The notes below the pieces were generated by a model, which saw nothing but the letters and a program-made list of their open reading frames with translations, was not told the DNA's origin and did not search any database. The position numbers and the translations under genes are program-made. 64,000 nt of DNA from Gigantopelta aegis (lineage: Eukaryota; Mollusca; Gastropoda; Neomphalida; Peltospiridae): positions 45,363,728 through 45,427,727 of the forward strand of contig NC_054706.1 of NCBI RefSeq assembly GCF_016097555.1, in the 5' to 3' direction. Positions 1 through 10,425 of the stretch are shown in pieces (within the stretch, counting starts at the first letter, position 1; each line of letters starts with the position of its first letter).

Positions 1-53
1 ATGATTAATAAATCAGTGTGCTCTAGTGGTGTCGTTAAACAAAACAAATATTA
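1..53 (+). mobile_element. SINE family A, 3' tail, cut by the window edge
   Basis: The first 50 bases match the 3' end of the family A copies seen elsewhere in the window ('GATTAATAAATCAGTGTGC', then 'GGTGTCGTTAAACAAAAC'). The rest of the copy lies left of the window. Confidence 0.85.
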
Positions 54-584
54 CATTAAGTGAGAGCTACATACAGATACCCCTTACTTGACCCTATTTT
101 CCCCCTGTTTATTATTATAAGACATTCATATTCTAAGATAGTTTAATCAATCTTTAGCCAGGTCGGTACCAGTGGAGGGTATAATTATGTATTTGTACAT
201 GGTACGCTGGGAGTAAATCAAATCGCCCTAATTAGCGTAGTCGGGTCGCACCCCGGAGGTTGGAACTAGTGCAGGATACACCCAAAAATGAAACCGGTTT
301 TCAGCAAAAAGGGGGGTTGCTAATAAAAACATTAATTAAATATCTTAAGTTATAGGTCCCCCCCCCCCCCCACCCCCCCCATTTTTTTGCAGGTAGATTT
401 AGATGTGAGGTGCGACACATTTTTATTGGTGTAGGCCTACTGCTTTGGTGTGTTGATACGCTATTATATCAGTTTTATTGGTAAACGTTAACAGTGTCGG
501 CAATATATGAAGTGATTTTTATAGCACTGAGATAGCACGGGACATTCTTATGTGCTGTGAATTCCAGGAAGTGAAACTAGAAAT

Positions 585-710
585 ATGACGACGGCCTCAA
601 ACGTCAGCTATGAAGTGTACAGCATTTGTACTGAAAAGTTTAGAGATCCAAAGATTCTGCCATGTTTCCACACGTTCTGTCTGGAATGTCTACAGCAGTT
701 TGTGTCCTGG
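585..710 (+). pseudogene. TRIM RING-domain fragment
   Basis: An ATG opens a frame reading MTTASNVSYEVYSICTEKF, then RDPKILPCFHTFCLECLQQF. This is the N-terminal half of a TRIM-type RING finger (E3 ubiquitin-ligase zinc domain). The later ligands are present (CFHTFCLEC), but the first Cys is Tyr in the YSIC motif, where SxC/CSIC is usual. After about 42 residues the frame runs straight into a SINE (from about 711), so the second half of the RING, the B-boxes and everything after are missing. The same N-terminus, more decayed, lies just before the TRIM frame at 3772. Host-gene fragment; not expected to make a working protein. Confidence 0.8.
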
Positions 711-940
711 TCATTTCTCGTTCCAGACAGTGCACCACGACTGGTATATCAAAGGCCGTGATATGTGTTATCCTGTCTGGGATGGTGCATATATAAAAGA
801 TCCCTTGCTACTATTGAAAAATTCTAACGGGTTTCCTCTCTAAGACTGTTGCAATTAGGCCTACCGAATGTTGGAAATCCAATAGTCGATGACTAATAAA
901 TAAATGTGCTCTAGTGGTGTCGTTAAACAAAACAAACTTT
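709..940 (+). mobile_element. SINE family A, 5'-truncated, inside the TRIM RING fragment
   Basis: It begins near 'ATTTCTCGTTCCAG' of the SINE body, lacks the tRNA-like head and ends with the family A tail at about 940. It interrupts the RING coding sequence directly. Confidence 0.85.
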
Positions 941-964
941 TTTGTTTTTGTTTTTTATTCTTCT

Positions 965-1345
965 AATGAATGTAGCATCACATGGCAACTCCGTCACAAC
1001 TCAGTTTAACTTGGAAATATAATCCTTAACAAATACAGTATATGTCCGAAGTGTGTGCATTATTCGCACCATTAAAATATGGCAATGGAAAAGTATAAAA
1101 TTGACAAAGTCTGAAATATCTAAACATTTTGTTCATATAAAGTCTATAATTATTATAAATTATTAAATGATTTTTTCCAAACTTTATTTAATTTCCTAAG
1201 CGTGACGTTTTTGTTACCTTTTGGTTTTCAATCTCCCAAATGTGACACCATTGACATATCACGAATGTGTACGTGTCCTGTTCGACGTGTTGAGATAATG
1301 TTTAACGTGACCGAATATTTCTGTCTCAGTAAAGCTACATTTCAC
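965..1345 (+). repeat. Non-coding duplicated block, copy A
   Basis: About 380 bases recur at 23882-23900 plus 25060-25418 in the same order and orientation. Shared landmarks are 'AATGAATGTAGCATCACAT', 'CGTCACAACTCAGTTTAAC', 'GTGTGCATTATTCGCAC' and a final 'CTGTAAAGCTA'. Copy B has about 1.16 kb inserted after the first landmark. Both copies lie upstream of a TRIM copy on the same strand, so the block was probably duplicated together with the TRIM unit. Confidence 0.8.
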
Positions 1346-1349
1346 ATTA

Positions 1350-2285
1350 TATATTTATTTTTTAATTATTTGCAATGTCTATATTATATTTTATATCTTA
1401 TGTAAAACTTTAATAAGTAATTTTATTGTTTTATCTTGTTCTGGAAATAGACAGGCTTGGTGGACGTCTGTGCTGAAACGAGAGAAAGAGGGAAGGATTA
1501 ATGGCTTCATATATATATATACACATACTGCATATACACACGTGTATTTTATTTATAGATTCAGTTTACATGTTGTATAGAATATTGGATCATTCCCGCG
1601 GTGTGTTACAGATAAGAGTGGTTAACTTTTCGATACGGCCTATAGGTAGCGCTAAACCAATTAACATCCGACCGGGCCAAAGTTCAAGGTGCACCTTTTG
1701 ATCGAGCAGTTAATACCACCATTGGTAATACATATGACAGTGTTTTTTTGTTTGTTTTTATCTGGGCAATAAATGTATTTACATTTATTTCATCTTGTAC
1801 CACTTTGTTGAGTAGCCGTTTGCTTGAAACATGTGGAGTACCTGTAAAACTATATGAATACTACAATTTTGTGCATAACTAGTGTTGTTGCTTTAAAAAA
1901 AACCCATGTTATATTGAAGATTAGCCGTGGTAGGTTCCGCTTTCTTCAGTTAATACTTTGGGGTGAAGAGTTGGAATATTCATATTTATGGGTCATACTT
2001 TGGTTGATTGAAAACACATTTTATTGTACAAAGAACAAAAGAATCGGGCACAAGTTTGTCAACTTACGAGGCCGTCTTCTACATACATATAATATAGGGG
2101 GCGACTATATTACATAACTGTATATTTAAACTACATTTAAACAGTCAAAGATAACCGGAGGAATATGAAAAAAAGAAAGAAAAGGAAAAAAAATGGTGAT
2201 GCAAGAGATTACACAAATAATACTTCACATGCAGTCAGACTATCGTTATCACATTTACAAATAATCCACATGGTAATTTAAATTA
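1350..2285. other. AT-rich intergenic DNA, no gene seen
   Basis: No coding frame is convincing. Bases 1644-1725 match (reverse-complemented) the right end of the MITE at 36622-37068 ('GCTAAACCAATTAAC', 'GGGCCAAAGTTCAAGGTGC'). Confidence 0.5.
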
Positions 2286-2289
2286 TGCT

Positions 2290-2317
2290 TTATTAATCAA
2301 AACGGTGAGTTTGTTTG

Positions 2318-2351
<34 letters not shown>

Positions 2352-3054
2352 GTAAATATTTCTTTATTATTAGCATCGTTTAATAGTAATTGTAAAACTA
2401 TTGGTTGAAAATGCTGAAAATAATTATAAAGAACCTGTCTCTGCTGTTCATATTCTCTACATTCAAATAAAAAATTGACATTTTTTTCTAACCGGTATCC
2501 ACAGTTACTTAAAGGGCTACGTCTATGTCGTAATCTTGAATGCAATATATTTTCTGTCTTTTCCCACAGAAAAAAAATCAAATGGAACGTTATTTACCAC
2601 TGGCGTTACTGCTTTTCTGAAAGACGATATTGTTTCACACTTTCTAATTGCTGGGCTTAAGTTGTTCCATAGATCAATTGCTGAGTAAATAAATGTTGAT
2701 TTGAGTAAACTTGTTCTAGCAAACGATGTGGATATGTCCTCATGAATTCTTAACATACAAGGAAACCTTTCTTCTAATCTTTGTGGAAGACAGTTAGTTC
2801 AGAAATCAAGAATCATTCCTTTCATTATTTTCAACATGGTGCACAGCTGTTTTGCTTTTTTCCTTTCATTAAGTGTTGTTAGACCAGTTTCAATATACAG
2901 CGAATTACGTGAAGCAAATTTGGGCATGCCAGTGATTACTCTTGTAGCTTCCAGTTGTACTAGATTATCTACACTGGCGTAGGAAGCGGAGGTAGGATCA
3001 AGGGGGCATGTACCCCGCTTCTTAATCCAGTAGCAGCAGCTATGGTTTATTTAC

Positions 3055-3097
<43 letters not shown>

Positions 3098-3560
3098 CTC
3101 CCCCCGCCTTCAACACCACCACCACCCCACTCCCCACACCCACCCCACCTTTTGGCACCTTCCTACGCCGTTGATCTGCGTTTAACTGAGAACAGCCATT
3201 CCAAACCTCTGAATCATATCTCTGAACCTCTGAATCAAGTTTATAGATTAATGCATACTTGATCAAAGGCCTTGGACATGTCATAGAACACTGCACAGAA
3301 ATATTCTTTATTGTCCAGTGATTTACAAATTTTAATATGCAGTTCAATTAATTGGTACACGGTGCTGTGGTTAGGTCGGTAAACACATTGATTAATAATT
3401 AAAATAATTATACAGGTGTTTAAACACTATTCTCTCTAAACATTTTCCGGACACAGCTTATTATTGATATCGGTCTGTAATTTCTGAGGGATTTTTTTTA
3501 TCTCCTGTTTTGAATAGTGGTTTTACGTGGGTAATTTCCCAATTATTTTGGGTGATATAT
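2290..3560 (-). mobile_element. LINE fragment: reverse transcriptase and C-terminus, decayed
   Basis: Read on the minus strand from 3560, the translation has non-LTR reverse-transcriptase blocks: PLFKTGDKKNPSEIT..., then PNHSTVYQLIELHIKICKS, then the motif-A region YFCAVFYDMSKAFD. Downstream comes the C-terminal part (LVQLEATRVITGMPKFASRN, SAIDLWNNLSPAIR, HSRLRHRRSPLSNCGY, FLFECREYEQQRQVL). The YADD-bearing palm between these parts is absent and several frame changes and a stop are present, so it is dead and internally deleted. The domain order fits CR1/Jockey-like LINEs; the clade is inference. A small MITE (2972-3171) sits inside it, and a (TA)n run at 2320-2342 lies near its 3' end. Confidence 0.8.
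2972..3171. mobile_element. Small MITE, 'CTGGCGTAGGAAG' ends
   Basis: The left end 'CACTGGCGTAGGAAGC' mirrors the right end 'CTTCCTACGCC'. The interior holds a (TG)n run and a C-rich stretch. A second copy is at 63809-63918. It lies within the LINE relic. Confidence 0.65.
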
Positions 3561-3688
3561 TACATATAGTATTTTTAACTATATACGTTAAACTTGTCGC
3601 CTATGGGATTTTATTTGGTAAAATACAACCCATATATCACGAGACACTGTTGTCACGTGGTGTAACAACTAGGAAGTGAAAGTAGAAA

Positions 3689-3771
3689 CATGGCGACAGC
3701 CTTAAACGCCAGCTCTGAAGTGTACAGCATTTGTACTGAAAAGTTTACGAGATATCAAAGCTTCTGTTAAC
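3689..3771 (+). pseudogene. Decayed RING start of the 3.8-kb TRIM copy
   Basis: From about 3689 the bases read MATALNASSEVYSICTEKF, as in the fragment at 585 and again with Tyr in place of the first RING Cys. Then the frame shifts and meets a stop (TAA near 3767). The parallel PKILPCFHTF stretch is scrambled. So the original start cannot feed the long frame that follows unless it is bypassed. Confidence 0.7.
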
Positions 3772-5436
3772 ATGTTTCCATTAGGAACGTTCTGTCTGGT
3801 GGAACCTCTACAGCAGTTTGTGACATCATCATCGAGGACGGTCAGCTTCCCGTGTCCTCTGTGTCGATATCAAAAAGTGGCCTTACCCGTTCTGAAGGGA
3901 GTGACGGTTTGTGTTCAGACCCAAGGACTTCTATATAGCCGCCAGAGCGGAGAAGCATTACCCGAGAAGGGTGGGGGTGAGTGCTGTGGGGTGTGTGAGC
4001 AGCAAGCGACTCACTCGTGTCGTGAGTGTGAAATACTGTTGTGTGAATCGTGTACAAAATGTCACCAAACTCTTTCTGTTTCAAGATCTCACGTCTTGAT
4101 AAACCTGGGTGACATCAGCACAGAGAAACCTTTCATTTCAATGCAGAGGTTTTGTGAAATACACAAGGACGAAAAGTTTAGATTTTACTGTTTGCCGTGT
4201 GATAAAGTGATTTGCCGTGACTGTAAACTTACAGATCATGAAGGCCATAAGACAAAAAACATTTCTGATGTTGCTGACGAAGCTCGAACTAGCCTCGACA
4301 AAACGAAAATAGAACTAGAAAAGCACAAAGCACAAGTCGAAAAGTCACTAGATAAGACAAATCGTGATTATAATATGTTAGAAAAGACCAAACAAGCTGA
4401 AGCGGAAATAAATAACTTTTCTGATTTATTACTGGATTCCGTGAATAACATAATTAATTCAGCACGGCGTCATGAAACGGACAGGATGAAAGACCTACAT
4501 AAAATCCACGAAAAATCATTTTCCAGTACAAAATGCACATTACAACAAAGAAAGTGCATTCTAGAAACACAGATCCAATACGCAGACAGCTTGTTGCGAG
4601 AAGGGATCGACTTTGACGTCATCACCACCAACAAAGAGATGAAACAAAGACTGGCGGAAATGGAGAAAGAACAAGACAGTGGTCCAGATTGTGATTACCG
4701 ATCTTTAGACATGGCTCCCATAAAACCAGTGAATACAGATCAACTAGAAGTCATAAGCAGTGCGGTTCGTGACATAATCAAGACTTCTTTCCCTGTTACA
4801 TGTAAACATGACGTGCCAAACGTACTGAGAATAAAAAATATTTATAGAAGGGTACGTTGTATAAGTTTCACTCGGACCAAGAAAGTATGGATTGTTGGAG
4901 GTTATGATACTAATTTGAATCTCTGTTTGTTTTACACAAAATCACCATTTGAGACTCCGGTGTATAGCATTAAGGTGAAACACATTGATAAGCTGATAAA
5001 GAAGGGGGTTCGTAGTGTTATACAAACATACAATAAACCTGAACAGAAAATACCTGCTGAAGAATTCTTTAACTTGAAGAAGGGATTTCCGTTCAGTGAT
5101 GCTATAGATGGAAATACTATGTGCAAGATTGACAGAGAATATGACATTGTTATCATTAAGACCGCCGGAGGCATTGTCAAGATATTGAACTCCAGCCCCT
5201 TTTCTGAAACCGGACGACGGTTTGAACCTTTAGATGTGTGCTGGGGTAATAATAAGGAAATCTATATTGTTGACGGTGGGGAAAATGTAATTGTCGTATA
5301 CAGTCTCCAGAATGGTTTTCAGAAATCACTTAAACTACAGAACAAATCAACTCTCTCCACTGTAGCTATGGACCCAGAAGGAAAACTTTGGGTTGGAGAT
5401 GACAGGGGAAACCTCTTCATTTGCAGTGTAAACTGA
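3772..5436 (+). CDS. TRIM-like protein: remnant RING, two B-boxes, coiled coil, propeller-like C-terminus
   Basis: A 554-residue uninterrupted frame. Residues ~1-32 are the damaged end of a RING (only the final CPLC pair is clear). B-box 1 spans ~72-107, with a C-x2-C-x7-C-x2-C-x4-C-x2-C-x3-H-x8-H pattern. B-box 2 spans ~128-159, with CxxH, CxxC, CxxC and H-x2-H intact. A Lys/Glu-rich coiled coil follows (~165-290). The last ~230 residues resemble the C-terminal part of molluscan TRIM56/TRIM71-like proteins, ending in repeats such as EIYIVDGG and KLWVGDDRGN. TRIM proteins are usually ubiquitin ligases or scaffolds in innate immunity; with the RING lost, ligase activity is unlikely. The ATG at 3772 is simply the first in frame. 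No introns are seen, which is common for invertebrate TRIM expansions. It could be a recent pseudogene whose 3' part is still open. Confidence 0.65.
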   Translation: MFPLGTFCLVEPLQQFVTSSSRTVSFPCPLCRYQKVALPVLKGVTVCVQTQGLLYSRQSGEALPEKGGGECCGVCEQQATHSCRECEILLCESCTKCHQTLSVSRSHVLINLGDISTEKPFISMQRFCEIHKDEKFRFYCLPCDKVICRDCKLTDHEGHKTKNISDVADEARTSLDKTKIELEKHKAQVEKSLDKTNRDYNMLEKTKQAEAEINNFSDLLLDSVNNIINSARRHETDRMKDLHKIHEKSFSSTKCTLQQRKCILETQIQYADSLLREGIDFDVITTNKEMKQRLAEMEKEQDSGPDCDYRSLDMAPIKPVNTDQLEVISSAVRDIIKTSFPVTCKHDVPNVLRIKNIYRRVRCISFTRTKKVWIVGGYDTNLNLCLFYTKSPFETPVYSIKVKHIDKLIKKGVRSVIQTYNKPEQKIPAEEFFNLKKGFPFSDAIDGNTMCKIDREYDIVIIKTAGGIVKILNSSPFSETGRRFEPLDVCWGNNKEIYIVDGGENVIVVYSLQNGFQKSLKLQNKSTLSTVAMDPEGKLWVGDDRGNLFICSVN

Positions 5437-5847
5437 TTACCAAACATGTTTATTTAGCCTATTGGTGTATAAATGTAGTATCTGACAGTGTCACAGTTGT
5501 AGTTTCATTCGATTCATTTGGGAAAACTCGCGTAAAATATTTTAATTTACAGTTCAAGTAGGCCCTATTTATGCTATTAATTTTGTGCAAAAATTAGTTT
5601 GTTTCTAAAATATAAAAAAATCAGAAAAAGAAACATACTGTATATTTGTGGATTATGGCAAAATGTTGTATAATTTCACATACAAAGGTTCAAATGACAT
5701 ACACAATTTGCTAAAAATTCAAATAAGTTTGTTTTGCAGTATTAAAGAAGTAACAGTGGAAAATCGATATTGCATTTTTGATGTAAAATATTCTTATTTG
5801 CTATCCACTCTGCACGATTAATCATGCGAAAAACGAAACAATATATA

Positions 5848-5907
<60 letters not shown>

Positions 5908-6345
5908 GAATTGACTGCAATTATTTTTCGGTACGCGGGGTCATACAGTGTGCACATCGTTTTTTCGGTTCATACTTGCATGGACCAAAAACTAATTGCG
6001 GTCAAATCTTATAATTAAATTTATATGCATACTTTAACAATACATAACTGAATTTATTTTGTTTATCTTTAAATACGTCTGTAGTATTGTTTGTGTAAAC
6101 TTCATTGATACTTATGTCGCGTAAGAATGCTAACGTTCATTCACTATTATTTGAATCAGGTGATTGTTTTTGTAAATGACGTCATTTCCTCTAGCTGCTG
6201 TGCATTTTTACGGATCATTAGTCATCCTATTCCTGTTTAGTTTAAATATTTTATGAAAGTGAACGAAGGGAACGTGTCGAACATTTATGCTGTTGGTAGA
6301 ACCGTTTAATTTTTACCAACAACTGTAGAACATCGCTTACAAGTA
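5437..6345. other. 3' flank of the TRIM frame, no gene seen
   Basis: AT-rich DNA with an (AT)n run at about 5850-5903 and a palindromic TGACGTCA site near 6178. Nothing in it could be called a gene. Confidence 0.5.
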
Positions 6346-6349
6346 AATT

Positions 6350-6897
6350 ACAGGCGTGACGACTGGACTATACCCTAGTCCGATACTCTCTCTCGCACAG
6401 CACTACACCTTCAACGTCTATCGACTGTCAATCTAGGGGTTTTCTTGACAGGATGCAACCCATCTCGTCCCTGTGCACCCAAACGGCCTTAACGAGGCCA
6501 CTCGCGTGGACATATCGATCGGACTTTAAAATTTTAGATTTGCGTTCAAAATTTTATGTCGAAATTACTTCTCTTTTTTTTTTAATATTATTAAATACTC
6601 CGATCCTCTCTTCTTTCTCTTATTTAATTTTGGACTGTCCTTCTAAAATGCTCCAAATTATATAAATATTCGGCCGAGCAGTCAATTCTTTTTATTTTTG
6701 GCTTGTAACCTTTATTCTATTAACTTTTTTACTAATTGCTATTTTCAAAATTCTGCCCATTTTCACCCCCCTTCCCCCCCCCCCCCCCCCTCCATCCCGA
6801 GTCAGGCCACCGATCTTATCGGAGGTCGGACTCGGGATGGGCGTGTTCGAAACCCTAGTGGTATATGGGCACGTTAAACTAGTTATCATCATCATCA
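6350..6897 (+). mobile_element. Retroposon fragment with 'CTAGTGGTATATGGGCACG' tail
   Basis: It ends in 'CTCGGGATGGGCGTGTTCG', then 'CCCTAGTGGTATATGGGCAC' and a short (ATC)n tail, as expected for a retroposed 3' end. A variant of the same tail occurs (minus strand) at 53030-53070 in the GC-rich insertion. The 5' limit is uncertain; no coding domain is recognisable. Confidence 0.5.
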
Positions 6898-7041
6898 ACA
6901 GGCGTGAAGTTTCCTACATGATTTCTTTGGCCGAGTCTCATGTCATGATTAGCGAAGAGGTTGTTGTTGTTTTTGTGGGTTTTTAAATCAATGCGTATAG
7001 ATCTACATGTCTACTCTGCTATAGCATTTTCCGTTAATTTA

Positions 7042-7212
7042 CAGGGCCGTAGCTAGCGGAGGGGGGGGGGGGGGGGGGGGGGGCAGATCCGGAAAGCATT
7101 ATAGAAACTTAAAGAAAATTCTCTTTTTAACTGTTAAAGGAGTTTTAGACTATTAACTACTCAGTTGTCCCCCCCCCCCCCCCCCAAACAAAAAATCCTA
7201 GCTACGGCCCTG
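7042..7212. mobile_element. MITE with 'CAGGGCCGTAGCTAG' ends and homopolymer arms
   Basis: Terminal inverted repeats CAGGGCCGTAGCTAG and CTAGCTACGGCCCTG are flanked by the 5-bp duplication ATTTA. Next to the ends lie a G run of about 20 (left) and a C run of about 17 (right), which are themselves complementary and extend the hairpin. Confidence 0.8.
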
Positions 7213-7498
7213 ATTTATCGTATACATTTTTTTGTATTGCTTTTGTAGCTTTCACGTGTTTTCTTCAAAAAATCTAAATATGATTGCTAGAATAATCCGG
7301 CTTGTTGCACAAAAGTAGTGCGTGTCGGGGGGGGGGGGGGGGGGGTGTAGTAGGCGTGGCTTAATTTTTTTCGGTTCATCGAGATATGAACGAAAAAAAG
7401 TAAGCACCTTTGGACCAATCAGATTGCCGTAAAGTGTGTAGACGCAAAGAAAATTTAATCCTCGAGTGACCGTGAACCGGGCTATTAAAGTAAAAAGT

Positions 7499-7893
7499 AA
7501 AGTTTGTTTTATTTAACGACGTCACTAGAGCACATTGATTTTTTATCTTATCATCGGCTATTGGGCGTCAAACATATTATGGTCATTCTGACACTGTTTT
7601 TTAGAGGAAACCCGCTGTCGCCACATAGGCTACTCTTTTACGACAGGCAGCAAGAGATCTTTCATTTGCGCTTCCCACAATCAGGATAGCACAAACCATG
7701 GCCTTTGTTGAACCAGTTATGGATCACTGTTCGGTGCAAATGGTTTACACCTACCCATTGAGCCTTGCGGAACACTCACTCAGGGTTTGGAGTCGGTATC
7801 TGGATTAAAAATCCCATGCCTCGACTGGGATCCGAACCCAGTACCTACCAGCCTGTACACCGATGGCCTAACCACGGCGCCACCGAGGCCGGT
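7499..7893 (-). mobile_element. Mosaic SINE: C-type head, A-type body and tail
   Basis: Read on minus it starts CCGGCCTCGGTGGCGCCG, has a B-box-like 'GGTTCGGATCCC', then the shared SINE body ('CCTGATTGTGGGAAGCGC'), and ends with the family A tail and 'AACAAACTTT' at 7499. The head belongs to the family C type, so two SINE lineages are joined. Confidence 0.8.
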
Positions 7894-7900
7894 AGGGCTG

Positions 7901-8280
7901 TTAAAGGGACATACCCTAGTTTTTAAACACTAAGGCATAGTTTTTACTATTAGGCCTAGAGCCGTTTTTGATAACTGAAGTAATATTTACTTGGATTTTA
8001 TTGTATAGATTAGCCATCCGTACATTCGAAGTGTTTTTGGTCATCCTTGTGTTTTTAATATCACAAAATGCATTTCTAATATTTTTTAAAACGCACGTGC
8101 GTCTGAGGTAACAGTTATGAAATCGAGGTTTAGTCTATTTTTAGAGGGTATTTCACCATTTCAGAGTCACAGACTCATGTTTCACTCAGTTGTAATTTTA
8201 TCCAAATGTGTTACAGGTTTGTAGTGTAACTAAACTTAGTATTAATTTTCATGGGCTGAAACTAGGATCTGTCCCTTTAA
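7901..8280. mobile_element. MITE, 'TTAAAGGGACA..CCTAGTTT' ends
   Basis: The 380-bp element has inverted ends TTAAAGGGACATACCCTAG and CTAGGATCTGTCCCTTTAA. The TTAA at each outer edge could be the target site. A decayed relative of its right half is at about 51470-51720. Confidence 0.75.
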
Positions 8281-8284
8281 CGGA

Positions 8285-8900
8285 AAATGATTTCTGCACA
8301 CGTGCATTGTAATATACGATCGATTTGATGAAATAATGTTTTACCTTGTTCACTTTATTGTCAAAATCAACCAACAAATGTTAATATCCATGCCATTTTC
8401 TGTTATGAAGAGATTAAATGCATGCCGTAGTCTAATGTTGACATTTTTTAGCAACTGCCGTAAACCGGGCTAATTGTTTTTCAAGAGTGACGCGTGTCAC
8501 GTGACGTCATCAAAACTCTTAGGCAATGAATCTGCGAAGCGGACGAGTCTGACAATAATGACAGCTGTGTAAAACTTGTTTATTTGGGTTGCTTTAATAT
8601 TACACGCCATTTAATGTAGTGTGCACAGTGCAAAATGGCGGTCGTGTATACATATCCCTAAGTATTAAAAATACTTCGAATGTCTACTTGTCTTTTTCTC
8701 ATTTGTGCACTTTGTTTTTCACGATAAACTATTTTATTTGATGACTACAAATGCATACGTCAATTATGGAGTGTCACCCATGTACGTTTTCTTAAATGTC
8801 AATAAACCTAGTGCCGTGACCTCGATTGATTTACATCTAATTTGCAAAGTTAAAAAATTGTTAAAGTATGTGATCTGAAAAATATCACATACTTTTGTAC
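8285..8900. other. Intergenic DNA, nothing recognised
   Basis: No frame, repeat family or RNA gene recognised. A TGACGTCA palindrome lies near 8502. Confidence 0.4.
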
Positions 8901-8901
8901 T

Positions 8902-9126
8902 TTGATTGCACTGAAAATGTAAGATATTATATGAAACCTCTCAAAACCGGAATTCCCTCAAAACCGGACATTTTGATGGTCTCTTTTTAAATATCTGTAC
9001 ATAAGAAAACCTCTATAAACCGGATACCTCTTAAAGCCAGACTTTTTACTTGGTCCCGAGGGTGTCCGGTTTAGAGGAGTTTCACTATATATTGATTGAT
9101 TGCACTGAAAATGTAAGATATTATAT
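8902..9126. repeat. Insert bounded by a perfect 31-bp direct repeat
   Basis: The same 31 bases ('TTGATTGCACTGAAAATG'...'ATATTATAT') occur at 8902-8932 and 9096-9126. Between them lie about 163 bases with inverted ends (TGAAACCTC.. / ..GAGGAGTTTCA) and several CCGG-containing steps, resembling pogo/Tigger-type termini. Confidence 0.65.
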
Positions 9127-9129
9127 ATA

Positions 9130-10020
9130 TATATTGAAGGGCAAATAAACCCCGACATTGTTAAGTTTTAAAGAAAAAACAATTTATGGTTATTTTGTGA
9201 AGGGAGCGTATTTTGGAGGAGACTACGTTAATAAAATGCTGATTGTTTGATGATGTATAATAACTTGTTCAGTTTCTCCAATGTATTTAGCAAGAATATG
9301 ACATATTAATCACATTTGGAATGTTACATAGGGATATTTGCCACGTGTTTAATAAATAACGTTATTATTCGAAGTTATTTGTCTTTAATTTTATTTTACA
9401 TGTCAGGTTTATTTTAACTTTTGCATATTTATTGCAAAACACATTTTCATGAGGCGGGGGTGGGTGGGAAGGGTCGTATACTGTATTTTGGTTTAGTACT
9501 TTAAAAATACGTACGTATAATTGTCTACTAGAACTGCTTTTCAGAGGTATAACCTTCAGAAAAAAATGCACCTGTTATCCAAAGCTGTATTAACATTTAT
9601 GTACTAAAGTATATAATGTATATTCGGTTCTAACATTTACAGAAATTAAAATTACATTTTATTTCATAAACATTAACATTTTTAGCAGGAATCGGGTTCT
9701 TACTGACTTGTAAATTATTTTTAAACACGTCTGTGCACGTAGTGAAACTAATCTAGTGATCAATATTCCGCCCAGCAACCTGGTGTGCGTTTACTGTAAA
9801 ATAAAAATGTACAAAACAAACGTAGAAAGTATTGTATTTTGTTTTCAGTTGCAAATTAATTCCTAAGATAAGTTCATGAAACATTTGTAATAACTAAAAA
9901 TGCAATATTTAAATAATTATATAACTACGGTCATTTTAAAACTGCCCGTTGTCCTTCAACTTTGAATTGTCCTTGTTAATTAAAATTTCGATACTGATAC
10001 TTGCCATAATTCAACGGAAG
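9130..10020. other. Intergenic DNA, nothing recognised
   Basis: AT-rich; no coding frame or repeat family identified. Confidence 0.4.
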
Positions 10021-10026
10021 CGTGTG

Positions 10027-10202
10027 TTAGGGCCCATTTTGTAATAAACTACCCATTTTAAAAAAAGGATAACGACCCATGTTGTAAGTACCCATTTTAT
10101 AGGCTAACAAAATTACCCATTCTGTAATAAAAGTAAGACAATTTTGTAATAAAAATTAGGTGCCCATTTTGAAACAAAAAGATACCCATTCTGTAATAAA
10201 AT
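10027..10202 (+). repeat. Degenerate tandem repeat, 'CCCATTTTGTAATAAA'
   Basis: About seven imperfect copies of 'ACCCATTTTGTAATAAA' in a row, each of 20-30 bases with variable spacing. Not a coding repeat. Confidence 0.7.
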
Positions 10203-10261
10203 GGTTAAAACATTAAAATATGATAAAGATGTTAAATATTTACTAATTTAAATTATTAATT

Positions 10262-10425
10262 AAAGTAAAGCAGGTCAGGTCAGGTCAGAGAGTTTAACGT
10301 GCACATTCAGAGCAAGCTGTTGTAGCGCACGCCTGTCCTGGGCGCAGGTGTCGGCCTCAGCATGTAAAGCATTTTTAATGGGGAGAGACTAAATCGTAGA
10401 CACTGAGAGTCGTCAGCCAGTGAGA
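10262..10425 (-). mobile_element. Retroposon 3' end with (CCTGA)n tail
   Basis: Read on minus it ends 'GTGCACGTTAAACTCTCTG' followed by short CCTGA repeats, a tail plan like that of TPRT retroposons. Only the 3' part is recognisable. The (CCTGA) ending recurs near 37840. Confidence 0.4.

Noticed and set aside
10027-10202. A CRISPR-like array
   Set aside because: Repeats are imperfect, spacers are irregular and AT-rich, and the genome is eukaryotic.
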